A stretch of DNA of 64,000 nucleotides from Symsagittifera roscoffensis (lineage: Eukaryota; Xenacoelomorpha; Acoela; Convolutidae): NCBI RefSeq assembly GCF_963678635.1, contig NC_087070.1:9212539-9276538 (forward strand). Direction: 5' to 3'. Under the pieces are notes generated by a model. The model ran no database searches, was not told where the DNA came from, and saw only the letters and a list, made by a program, of their open reading frames with translations. How positions within the stretch are numbered: position 1 is the first letter of the stretch; each line of letters opens with the position of its first letter. The position numbers and the translations under genes were made by a program. This document shows, in pieces, positions 11,902 through 22,149 of this stretch.

Positions 11902-12269
11902 GTAAATACAATGTTTACGGAAGAGAACTTATAGGTATATAATCATTGCCGAAAATCTGATACAACCAATGTTAGTGAAAACTTTCTGCCCCAACCAATG
12001 TGCTGGGGGATCCGTTAGGAATATAAATGTGGAAATAGTAAAGATTTCAAAGCGGTTTTATAATGAATTTTGAAAGATTCATGGATGTTCATGAATGCCA
12101 TTTAAGTCATATACTGGTAATGACGAATTAGTACAATGTGTTCCCGGGTCGAGTTTGTGGTTTTATGATCAGACGCGACCGAAGTTGGCTATTTTCGTAC
12201 CACCGCGACCAAAAATTCGTTTTTTTTCCGACTTTGCGGACCGAGGCAATATGTCCGCGACCGGCACGA
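11902..12269. other. Start of the long intron after exon d
   Basis: AT-rich, no recognised exon. The sequence drifts into the minisatellite that follows at about 12,270. Confidence 0.4.
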
Positions 12270-13545
12270 CCGGGAGGAAAGTTGGTCGCGGCAGTCAAAA
12301 AATTAAACGCGACGGTCAAAAAATTAGTCGCGGCGTTCGAAAATTCAGTCGCGGCGGTCAAATAATTAATCGCGGCTGTCGAAAAAATTATTCGCGGATG
12401 TCGCAAAATTTGTCGCGGCGGTCAAAAAATTAGTCACGGCGGTCAAAAGTTAGACGCAACGGTCGAAAAAATAGTCACGGCGTTCGAAAAATTAATCGTG
12501 GTGGTCGAAATTTTAGTCGCGGCTTGGTCGAAAAATTAGTCGTGGCGGTCGAATAGTTTGTCGCGGCATGGTCAAAAAATTGGTCGTGGCGTTCGAAAAA
12601 TTAGTCACGGCGGTCAAAACGTTAGTCGCCACGGTCGAAAAAAATAGTCGCGGCGGTCGAAAAATTAGTCGTTGCGGCCAAAAAATTTGTCGCGGCATGG
12701 TCGAAAAAACAGTCACGGCGTTCGAAAAATTAATCGTGGTGGTCGAAATTTTAGTCGCGGCTTGGTCGAAAAATTAGTCGTGGTGGTCGAATAGTTTGTC
12801 GCGGCATGGTCAAAAAATTGGTCGTGGCGTTCGAAAAATTAGTCACGGCGGTCAAAACGTTAGTCGCCACGGTCGAAAAAAATAGTCGCGGCGGTCGAAA
12901 AATTAGTCGTTGCGGCCAAAAAATTTGTCGCGGCATGGTCGAAAAATTAGTAGCGGCGGTCGAAAAATCTGTCGTGGTGGTCGAAATTTTAGTCGCGGCT
13001 TGGTCGAAAAATTAGTCGTGGTGGTCGAATAGTTTGTCGCGGCATGGTCAAAAAATTGGTCGTGGCGTTCGAAAAATTAGTCACGGCGGTCAAAACGTTA
13101 GTCGCCACGGTCGAAAAAAATAGTCGCGGCGGTCAAAAAATTAGTCGTTGCGGCCAAAAAATTTGTCGCGGCATGGTCGAAAAATTAGTAGCGGCGGTCG
13201 AAAAATCTGTCGCGGTGGTCGAAAAATTTGTCGCGGCATGGTCGATAAATGTGTCGCGGCGGTAGAAAAAATAGTCGCGGTGGTCGAAAAATTAGTCGCC
13301 GCTGTCGAAAAATTAGTCGCGGCGGTCGAAAAACTTATCGCGGCGGTCGATAAATTAGTCGCCGCGGTCGAAAAATTAGTCGCGTCGGTTGAAAAATTAG
13401 TCGCGGTGGTCGAAAAAATTAGTCGCCGCTGTCGAGAAATCAGTCGCGGCGGTCGAAAAAATTGTCGCGGCGGTCCAAAAAATTGTCGCGGCGAGGTCGA
13501 AAAGTTAGTCATGGCGGTCGAAAAATTAGTCGCGACTGAAAAAAA
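12270..13545. repeat. GTCGCGGCGGTCGAAAAATTA minisatellite with 238-bp higher-order repeat
   Basis: About 60 units of ~21 bp built on GTCGCGGCGGTCGAAAAATT run for almost 1.3 kb. Between about 12,500 and 13,250 the variants recur in the same order every 238 bp (for instance, identical blocks begin near 12,568, 12,806 and 13,044), giving a higher-order repeat of three units. Several frames on both strands stay open because the unit lacks stops; the basic or Ser/Thr/Ala-rich peptides they would give are not credible genes. The array lies in the candidate intron downstream of exon d. Confidence 0.93.
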
Positions 13546-13608
13546 GTTAGCAGAAATTGGCGCAGAAGTCTCTTTTTCTTGAAATATACTATTTTGGTTA
13601 TGTTTCAG

Positions 13609-13754
13609 AAGAGATTTTGAGGGTGCTCTTACGAAAACTGACACTAAAACAAGGAACTCTAGAGCATCAAAAACTCATCAAGGATTGTTTCGAATTGAAG
13701 AGAACGAAAACGAACAAAAATATAGTCACAATCAACAAATTTAGAATTCTGTAA
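13609..13754 (+). CDS. Exon-like segment after the minisatellite, doubtful
   Basis: A TTATGTTTCAG acceptor is followed by an open frame of 48 codons ending in TAA at 13,754, with leucine-rich helical character (EILRVLLRKLTLKQGTLEHQ, then KLIKDC). An AATAAA lies about 180 bp downstream. It would suit a terminal exon, but it needs one base from the preceding exon whereas exon d ends in phase 0. Joining exon d directly gives a stop after three codons. Either another small exon intervenes or this is not coding. Confidence 0.25.
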
Positions 13755-13895
13755 ATGATAACTGTATTAATCTGCTTTTGTTTCTATTCAACAAAGCAAA
13801 TTACTGTAGATTTTGGTTATTGTAAATTTTGATCCGCAATCGAGACGCTTCAGCGTTGGTGCTATCGGTTATAATCTTTATTGTGCATGAATTGA

Positions 13896-14250
13896 ATTAT
13901 GAATTTTACCAATTTATTCTCTATATTTGCAATATTCAATAAAACATTTCATTTGATTCTCTTAAATGCGATAGAAGCGGAGCAATAGAAGCTTTTTAAA
14001 CCACAGCAAAAACACCCGCACACTACTTTTTTTTCGTCAAGTCAACAAAACAAGTTTTATCGAATTTAATGGATTATGAATTTAACCAATTTATTCTCTA
14101 TATTTGCAATATTCAAAAAAAAATATTTCATTTGATTCTCTTAAATGCGATAGAAGCGGAACGATAGAAGCTTTTTAAACCACAGCAAAAACACCCGCAC
14201 ACTACTTTTTTTCGTCAAGTCAACAAAACAAGTTTTATCGATTTTAATGG
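13896..14250. repeat. Tandem duplication, unit about 177 bp
   Basis: The block beginning ATTATGAATTTTACCAATTTATTC at 13,896 recurs from 14,073 with few changes, and its first bases recur again at 14,251. The block contains CACAGCAAAAACACCCGCAC. Confidence 0.85.
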
Positions 14251-14819
14251 ATTATGAATTTTTTTTAAAGATATTTGTCTGAATTTTTCAAACACGGCAG
14301 TTTTTCCCAACTGGAGAGTTGATTTTGGCCTAACACAATTTTGTTGGAAAAGGGCAAAAGTGACACTTAACTTTTGGCTAAGAAAATTGTAACATTGTTT
14401 TTAAAACTGTTTCCTTTCACTATTTTATACTTTTGTACTATTTTATACACATATTTTTTCATTACGAGGCCAAACTGTGCATTTTGTGCATTATAAGCGG
14501 ATTCCGCAACAAGGACGCTCCCTTTGTTTTTCTTTTGTTCTTTCAATTTCTTTGATAGTTCCGACAAAATTTTAACATGTTTAAAGACTTGTCTATGAAA
14601 TCCATAGGAACACAGACACAATACAGACACAAAATTGTGCGCCTATCCAGTGGGCAGTTTGGCCTCGTAATGTTTGGTTTCTCCGTTTTTGCTGACCTTT
14701 TTTACACCCTCCCCTATAATAATTACGTACCTCATTTTCTCCTGGTCACCCTCCCCCCGAGCCGGCGGAGGGGGGTTTTCTGATCACTGTATTGCTTACT
14801 TATCGCCGAATCGTTTTTA

Positions 14820-15267
14820 GGGTCTTATGCACTAAACGGCCCAAATTCATTATTTCTACATTTCTTGAACTGAAATTATTGTGGATGAATTTGATTGGCT
14901 ACTTAGCCAATCAAGTTGCATCGACATTTTCTGCCATTTCAATTGAAATTTCAAGCAGATACAATTATTAGCCGAAATGATAAAGAAAATTGAATTGTGT
15001 TTTGTCAAGCCATTTTAGTGAAATTTGCTTGTCTGGGAAATTTGCTTGTTTCACAAGTGACTCAAAGTTAATTTGATAATTTGACTCAAAATTCCACCTT
15101 TTCGCGAATTTCGGCTAATTTTTTTATCTGCTAGAAAAGTTGATCGGAATGCCTGACCGTGTAACCTGAATTTGATTGGCTAAAATTACCCAATCAAATT
15201 TGATCGCATAATTTCCAGCTTAAGATGTAGAAAAATTGATTTTTGGCCGTTTAGTGCATACGACCCC
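14820..15267. mobile_element. Palindromic MITE, about 448 bp
   Basis: The left end GGGTCTTATGCACTAAACGG and right end CCGTTTAGTGCATACGACCC are near-perfect inverted repeats. The homology continues inward for about 40 bp to a TTTCTACAT phrase. Internal short palindromes surround TTTGATTGGCTA near 14,891 and 15,171. A TTTTTA string borders both sides and may be the target duplication. No coding frame is present. Confidence 0.8.
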
Positions 15268-15944
15268 ATTTTTATCCCCCTAACCACAGTTAAACCCTCC
15301 GCACGGTAACCACCTTCCGCACCCGCACGAGGCTAAAACTCGGAGTGGGTGTGGGGAGGGTATGGGTGGAAGTCTTTCCTTGGGGGAGGGGGTTGTAAGC
15401 GGGGCTTACCATGTTCGTTATGGTTTTATTTTTGCAGAGCGTCGCAAAAAGTAGAGTTACACTCCATTACACTCTAGTGGGGGCAAGAACTTTATCACGT
15501 TGAAAATCTCAAAACTTTTCAATAATTTTTCTAACAACATTTGAAAAAAGTGGATCAAAAAAGAGCCTAATTTTTTTTCTCAAAGCCATTCGGATAGAAA
15601 ATAACAAAATTTGAGGAATTTAGTTTTTTTGGTCAATTTTGGTTTTAATAGGCTTTATGGGGACTTAAAAGTTCAAATTGACCGACCTAAAAAGATTCGA
15701 CGAAAAATATTTTTAGGTCGGCAAATTTTTTCTCAAGGTGATGTCCCGCGTCTAAGAAAAATGGAAAAAAAAATCAAATTTGAGAGACTTTTGTTCTCAA
15801 AATTATTATCAATATAATCGATTCCCAAGTTGTAACTGATGTAAACTCATTAGAAAAAAGCACTTTGACAATCAGAAGCTGTTTGATTTTCTATTTTTCA
15901 TCAAACTCAGGATTTTTTTTTTAATTCTGAAAGAAAAATCTCAA
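15268..15944. other. Intergenic or intronic, nothing recognised
   Basis: Contains a run of C- and G-rich phrases around 15,290-15,400, then AT-rich sequence. No supported exon or repeat end was found. Confidence 0.4.
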
Positions 15945-17440
15945 ATTAAAAAGTTTTGCTTTAATGTGACATCCTAGCAAATCCACTGCCTCATTCAATT
16001 GACATTCAGGATTTTCAACACCTGATGAAAGCGAAACTACTTAACGGGATGTTGAAGAACCTCGAAAACTTTAACAATCAGACAAGCACTTGCGCTTGGT
16101 GGATGAACTGTGGTAGTACATAGCAAAACAATTGAAGCCCTCTAACTTCATAATTGATGACATTAAAGGGGGATAACCCTTATGTTGTACACTATATCCA
16201 TAATAATGACAATCAAAATCATAATAAAATTATAATAATAGTTAGTAAGGAGGTTGCTATTTCTAGTTAATTCGATTCAGGTTGAAGTGAATCTGAAAAC
16301 GAATTGGTTTGGACAAAAAAGAGACAAGTACTGCACAGCCCTGAAAATGAATCGAGTTCATTTTGTCTAAAGAATTAAAAAACGACATTCTGATCCAAGC
16401 AAGACGTTCTGATCCGACGTTCTTTATCTTTTCATTCGATAACTCCTGAAACATTAAGCCTTGTGTCACTCAATTCATTCATAAGATGCACCTTGCGTGT
16501 TAAACATCTTAACTTGGGTGATAGTAGTCAAAAGAGTCCCAACGTTAATCAACCATCACTTTAAATCAAATAGTAGCAGGTGAAGTTTCTTCCTTCTTCA
16601 ATTTTCGGACATCAATATTTTTCGAAATTTCTCCAAAAATAGCTAGTTGAAAATAAATTGAAATTTTTATGGAGAAAAAAAACGACACGAGCAGAACCAA
16701 TTTGTCTCTTTCCGAAATTAATTGTGATATTCAACAATGTAAAACTTTGTTCTGTAGCACTACTTCTTTAATACAACCTTAATTACTTCATTATTCAAGG
16801 TGTTTTGAACAAGGTGTATTGCTTATGAAAAGCTGCTATTTTATACTTGCAGTCGCTGTGATTTTTTAAATTTAAAGTCCAAAAGTCGAAAGGTGAACTT
16901 AGCAAAAAAACTTTTTTTACAGAAAGTTTTTTGTTGTATCTCTTGACTTGATAATCAAAATAATTCTAGTAAGTATAGATTTATAAAAAGTTTGTACGAA
17001 ATCAGAAGTGATAGAATTCTTGAAATTTTCAATAATTTCTCCTAAGATCCACTTGGTGTAGTTCAAACGACGCATTCGTCTTTTGAGGCATTCGCCTTAT
17101 AATTTTAATATTTTCTTTGATGTTAAAATCTGGACTATCTGGGGGCCAGTCAATGGATCAGACACCGTTCTCAACCAGATATTCTTCAATAATTTCTGCA
17201 TAATGAACTGGGCAGTTGTCCTACATCAGTTCCCATCCAAAACTTGTGTTTCTTTGATTTCGTTTTGGTCCAGTGCATCCCTGTGATTTTATGCATCGTA
17301 AGGTGTGATAAATTGCCGAAGGTGCGATAAGTTTGCAAAAAATAACTGAAAAACGCAACAAAATCTTCAACACGATTTTCACTGTTCACAACGTTGTCAC
17401 TACACTCTGCTATATCTCTTTATCTTGAGAGCGAATCCTA
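15945..17440. repeat. Segmental duplication A, copy 1
   Basis: Matches 27,083-28,420 in the same orientation, from the phrase CTCAAATTAAAAAG to CCTACCTCGGA. There are many substitutions and an extra ~165 bp in copy 1 around 16,950-17,080. It contains the downstream half of a decayed Tc1/mariner transposase on the minus strand. Confidence 0.85.
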
Positions 17441-17902
17441 CCTCGGAGGATTCGCGGAGAGCATAAAACTTGAGGTTTTTGGATCAAAAACGGCACTTTT
17501 GCAATCTATAGGTTCTGTACTTCTTCCCAAGTTCACTTTTAGAGCTGCCGAACGACTCAAATTTCCTATACTTTTGATTCGTCCCCGTATGGTTACCGCC
17601 GAAATCGTTTTAGGGTAAAAAAAATCGACTTCTATCTGCAGTGATCTGACTAATCTCTCTTTTTTACCTTCTTCAAGTCTCAGATCAGCAGTTTGTCCTC
17701 TTGTCCGTCGTTTTTTGGACTTGTAACCGCGTTTTGATATCTCATTTAAAGTGGGATCATTCAAGCAACCTTGATTACCAACTGTAGACGTTTGTTTATT
17801 CAGTCCCAGGTTTTTGCCAATGTTAACGAAACTTAAACCATATTCTTGATAAAATGAAACAATTTTGTGTGTTTTTCATGGTTAAAAGCCACGCTTACTC
17901 AT
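16800..17902 (-). pseudogene. Decayed Tc1/mariner transposase, copy 1
   Basis: Read on the minus strand from an ATG at 17,902, frames broken by stops carry a Tc1-type helix-turn-helix start (IVSFYQEYGLS, NIGKNLG). A basic linker with KSKKRRTRGQ follows, near 17,700. In the 17,130-17,220 region comes the catalytic-domain hallmark DNCPVHYAE, then WPPDSPDFNIKENI, matching the second aspartate block and the downstream PxSPDxNxxEN block of the family. At least one in-frame stop separates these blocks and other frame changes occur, so no active enzyme is encoded. Terminal inverted repeats of the original transposon were not identified. Confidence 0.75.
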
Positions 17903-18650
17903 TTCGTCAACAATACGAACAAAAATTGACACTATGCTAAAAATGTGAATATAGGCGCGTGAAAACAATTACAAGAATTATCAATTGAACAATCTTTTGT
18001 GCCCCTTTGAACAGTCTATGTATGGGAATTGATTTCGAAAAAACATCACTGATTTACGTACATTACTTTTCACTGGAATATTTTGAAAAAACGACCGTCT
18101 GAAATTTTTTTGCTAACCTCTGAATAGCCAATATTTTGTATTTCTTATTACTCAGAGATCTCGTTGAAAAATGTTCGAGTCCGAATCGCGACTGAAATGG
18201 CGTTAGTAGAACATCTTGTTTGAAACTGGGATTCATTTCGAAATACGGAAAACTGCATGTTAAAAATTCAGACTCAAAGCTGCTGTTTTTTTCCGCTCTT
18301 TCAATTATGATTGAAAATAATGATAAAAATTGCAAAACAAACGTTCCAAAATCAAAAAAACCCAAATTCAAATCAAAAATTGGGAACAGAAAATTTTTTG
18401 GCAAAGAAATTTCCGAGAATAAGAGAAAAAAGGCACAAGAGATTGACAAAGATTTTACATATTTCCTCAATTGAGTTAAAAACAATTACGATACATTATT
18501 GAAAAAAAAACAATAAATATCCGAATTCCAGGAAAAGACTGTCAACTCTTTTTTAACAGCAGTGTTTCCATACTAAGCGTATTTTTAGGCTCGAAAAAAC
18601 TAATCTAATTTCCAAAATAGAGTAAGCGTCTTTAAAAAAAAACAATTGAA

Positions 18651-19111
18651 TTAATCGAAAGTGTTGTAAAAATTTCTTGTAATGATTTCTTTAGAGGAGC
18701 AGTTTTCAATCAATAGCGACAATAGTTTGTTTGATTTGTTGGTCATATTGTCTGCGACATATCTCTCAATATCTGTAAGTAGAAGATAAATTGAACCAAA
18801 TCGATCACTCGTGTCTAGAAGTTTCATTTGAGACTCGCTTGTTTTTGTTGGAACAAAGCTTGATAAAATTTGTTCAGGCGAGCTTAAAGTTGAGTCACTG
18901 AGTTTTTTGCAGAGGTCGGGGCTGGGAATCGAACCGGGATTGCTTCGGTCTGAATTGTAAGATAAACTTCTTGCTGAAAAAGATGTTTTAGTGGCAGTTC
19001 TTGTTCTAAGTTTGCAATAATTTTCCAACTCTGATAGCGTTGTGAGTTGACATTCGTGAAGAGAACCAGGTTGCAGTGGACTTGATTGCAGGGCTAGGCT
19101 CGGATTCATGT
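18651..19111 (-). CDS. Unrecognised Ser-rich 152-aa protein, copy 1
   Basis: On the minus strand a strong acceptor (TTTTTGTTTCAG) is followed by AC and then an ATG at 19,109, giving a single coding exon of 152 codons ending in TAA at 18,651. The N-terminal two thirds is Ser/Thr/Leu-rich and probably disordered (starts MNPSLALQSSPLQPG). The C-terminal ~60 residues look folded and helical, with DRFGSIYLLLTDIERYVADN followed by a Lys/Asn/Leu stretch. A start directly after an acceptor suggests an intron in the 5' untranslated region or an upstream exon not found. A longer version upstream of the acceptor is open for 27 codons but reads through intron-like sequence. I recognise no family. The second copy at 44,921-45,379 differs by one residue (Asn to Thr near the end). 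Confidence 0.55.
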
Positions 19112-19206
19112 CTGAAACAAAAACCCATTTTAAAAATATACCATAATGTTTCATCCTGAGACAACTGTGGGCTTTCAAATGGTTTCTCAACTTCTCCTAA
19201 TTTCAG

Positions 19207-19281
19207 TTACATGTGTTGGATGAGATTCTTTTGGCTTTGACGCAAAACGAGCGATTACGGATTCAAATAGCCAGTTTATAA
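19207..19281 (+). CDS. Candidate terminal exon, leucine-zipper-like, copy 1
   Basis: Acceptor CTTCTCCTAATTTCAG precedes 24 codons and a TAA. The peptide starts LHVLDEILLALTQNERLRIQ and is clearly amphipathic with leucines in heptad-like spacing. It is phase 0, so it could join exon d at 11,901 across a 7.3-kb intron that contains the minisatellite and the minus-strand gene. That link is inference only. A near-identical copy lies at 45,477-45,551. Confidence 0.35.
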   Translation, partial: LHVLDEILLALTQNERLRIQIASL

Positions 19282-19299
19282 AGCATGCTATTCTTTACT

Positions 19300-20800
19300 C
19301 TCCAAAGTATATCTTTTTTCTGAGTTCAGTTTTTTCTTCAGGCAATCATTATTCATAAACTCAACCGAGGTAATGTAACACTGAAAGCCTAAAAAAATTC
19401 CGTACTTTCCTCGAAACTCGAAACAAAAAATGAATTTCGATTTGTAACACTTTTTTTCTCAATTTTGAGAAGAGCTGGTTTTATTCTGATCGCTCCCGAA
19501 AATGGTTGAGAAGAAAAGAGCTCTGGCCGAGGGTCCATTTTAGACTTTTTCCAATAGCTTTAATTCTATTGGTAGACCATCAAGTGTACTATCGTACTTT
19601 TGCAATTTCAATTGAAGTTTGGAGACCAAAAAACTAGTTCATTTAAGTTCTCTCAATTTTTTGGCTCAATCACAATTTTTAATTCAATCCAAATCTGAAA
19701 AACTCAATCGAAGTCATTGTTCCGACCTCTGAAAAAATTGTAAGTTTTCATTTTTTTTTCTGATTTTTAATTTCCTTTCCATTCAAAACCAGACAACACA
19801 AATCTTCATAGGAGTGAGTCAAATCATAAATCAAATCAATGATCTTTCAAACCAATTTTTATAGTTTTATTGGTTATTTTGTTAAATATAAATAACTGTA
19901 GTCGATAACCTGCCTTTTTTAAATCATCAAGCCACGCACAAAAAACGACACAAGTTTGCAAAAACTGATATTTCTATAGTTTTTTATTCAATAAACATTT
20001 TATTAATAAATATTAAATTGTTTTCGTAGCAGAATCTCTTCAATAAGCATTTGTCAATATGCATAATTCTGATGCGCAAAGACATAAAAAAGCCCGACAG
20101 GCCTAGTCAAGTGATGTCCTAAATAAGCAGTACATTTTCTAACAAGTACTGAGAAGTTTCAATTGTTTGATAAATGAAGTTGTCCAAACCCTACAACCTC
20201 ATTTTAGAGAAAAAATCTATCGTTTCTTTATTATTTCTGATGTATAACTCTCGAAAATTGATTAATTTTTATAAGACTTTCGTTAAGATTGCTACTGTAT
20301 CAGCAAAAGCTGCAAGAAATTTCAAACAAAATTGAATAGTTTTCTAACCTGTACACCCCTTTTTGAGGACTTTTATCATTGAATTTATTCGTTGGTTTGA
20401 TTTTGTATTTCTTTTTTACTTCAATATATCAATCTCTGAGTTCAAAATTGAGTTTTTTACGAATTCATTTCTCAAATCTTTACAAAAAATCAGAACTAAA
20501 ATTTTGAATAGCTCTCTTGAAGTTTTTATTTTAATATTGTTACAGACTGATATCTTAAAAATATTCTCAGAATTTGATTATGTTTCATTTCAAGTTTTTG
20601 TAGTGATGTTTTTTTTAGCTGTACCGTACAAAATAACACAATTTTGCAGTTTTGGCTGAATGGACTAAAGTACGTTTTATGCTGTTGTGCTGTTGTTAGT
20701 ATGTCACCAATCGGTAGTGCAACCCACAGAAGTTTTCATTTTTTTGACAAGAAAGTCAATACGAAACCTGAAGTATAATTTTGCGTCTATCTGAATGCCC
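19300..20800. other. AT-rich DNA, diverged part of duplication B
   Basis: Aligns at reduced identity with about 45,570-46,560. No supported exon on either strand. The short open frames here are not shared in frame between the two copies. Confidence 0.45.
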
Positions 20801-20808
20801 AAACTTTT

Positions 20809-20905
20809 AGTGCAATAGTTGGGTGCAATATTAGTGCAATAGCTGTTCGGTCAATATTAGTGCAATAGTTGTTCGGTCTTTTAGTGCAATAGTTGTTCGG
20901 TCATA
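20809..20905. repeat. Short tandem repeat, TTAGTGCAATAGTTGTTCGGTC units
   Basis: Four to five units of about 22-28 bp containing TTAGTGCAATAG, followed by GTTGTTCGGTC. It immediately precedes the non-LTR retrotransposon relic. Confidence 0.75.
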
Positions 20906-21640
20906 GTTGGGAACAAAATTTGTAAATCCTGGGTCTAACTTGACAGAGGCTTACTATAGAGATTTTCATTTTTTGTTCCTTGTTCCTAACTTGTTCCTAA
21001 ATTTTTCATCACTTGTTCTTAATTTTATATTGCCTATTCCTATGTTTATTTTCAAAATTGAAATGAAAAATTAATATTTTGTCAATGTTCAGAGTAATTT
21101 TCGTATTTTTGAGAAAGTCTGAGAAAGTACCATCAGCGCATAATTTTGTGTTCACTGAGTTTGTGATCGTTTTTAAACCATTTATCATTAAAAAGAACAG
21201 TAGTGGCCCGAGGACTGAACCCTGCTGAACTCCATAACGGATAACTTTCAAATTATGACATTTCAGCTCCTATTTTGACTAAATGTGATCTATTTGACAA
21301 AAAAATGATTGCAACAATGCCTGAATGGCACCTCTTATTAGCAGTTTATAGATTTTGCTGACTGGGAAATTTCCTGAGGGAACTGAAATTCTGTTTTTTT
21401 TTGGTAGGTAGTTTCTGCTGAATGGTCTGTAGTCATTGTAACCGACATCTCAACAAATTGGGCAAAAATTCAGTACACCACATCTCATTAGCTTTTGGAA
21501 GTAATTGTTTTACGAATTGATACTAAGAAGTTGTTTTGACATTTTTGATAGAAAGCATTCTGACAAAGCGCATTTCATAGCGCATTCCGATTTTAATTTA
21601 ATATATAAGACTGAAGTGTAACGCACCTCCGGTGCTTCGA
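20906..21640 (-). pseudogene. Non-LTR retrotransposon reverse-transcriptase relic, copy 1
   Basis: On the minus strand, frame 21,251-21,009 contains YGVQQGSVLGPLLF, followed by a degraded active-site region (LCADGT, where intact members have a Tyr-Ala-Asp-Asp core). This is the palm region of a jockey/CR1-like LINE reverse transcriptase. Active-site change, short open length and decayed flanks make it inactive. Related copies lie at 25,660-26,374 and about 46,600-46,900, all in the same orientation. Confidence 0.75.
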
Positions 21641-22149
21641 TTTTTTAAGAACACTACAGAAAAGTGCATATATGGAAATAAAATCTGCTTCTTCAGCGTG
21701 TACTCTGACAGTATTGGATTACAGGTTTGGTAAATTCAGCTTCTCTAAAATGTTTTTTTACAAGTTTTTTTTTAATTCAAACTTTGAAAAACCACAAAAG
21801 TTTTACATCTTAGTTTTATTTGTAACATTTTAAAAACAATTAAGTGTTCGAATTTAGACGCAAGATTTGCAACTACTGAGAATGCATTCTCAGTACCCCA
21901 GAGCAGCGTCGGGAAATTTCAAATTTGGAAAACTGCCATATCTCGAAAACCAAAAGAATTTGAGCAGTCATGAAAAGACAGCAGATCTGCAATTTTTGTA
22001 TGTAGCCTGACAGCAACTCTTTTTGGTTTTTATACAGATTATATATTTACACGCAGGCTCCACTATCTCAGCACTCTTCAGCTTTTTCAAAGTGATAATT
22101 TGTGTTTAACGAAAAAAAAAACTTCACATTCATTCTATCTCGTATATTG

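Larger units (their letters stand above)
17507..21260. repeat. Segmental duplication B, copy 1
   Basis: Matches 43,793 to about 46,900 in the same orientation. From about 17,740 to 19,290 the two copies share a constant offset of 26,270 bp and differ at only a handful of positions. Beyond 19,300 the match falls to visibly lower identity with indels, and before 17,740 it is also poorer. Confidence 0.85.

Noticed and set aside
12095-13644. Several open frames on both strands of the 21-bp repeat, basic or Ala/Thr/Ser-rich
   Set aside because: The repeat unit lacks stops in several frames; the peptides mirror the repeat and have no independent coding signal.
19207-19281. Assignment of the zipper-like exon to the AF10/AF17 leucine-zipper family
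   Set aside because: Similarity is limited to generic heptad leucines and an Asn-x-Arg-Leu; no PHD finger or octapeptide motif was found in the gene.
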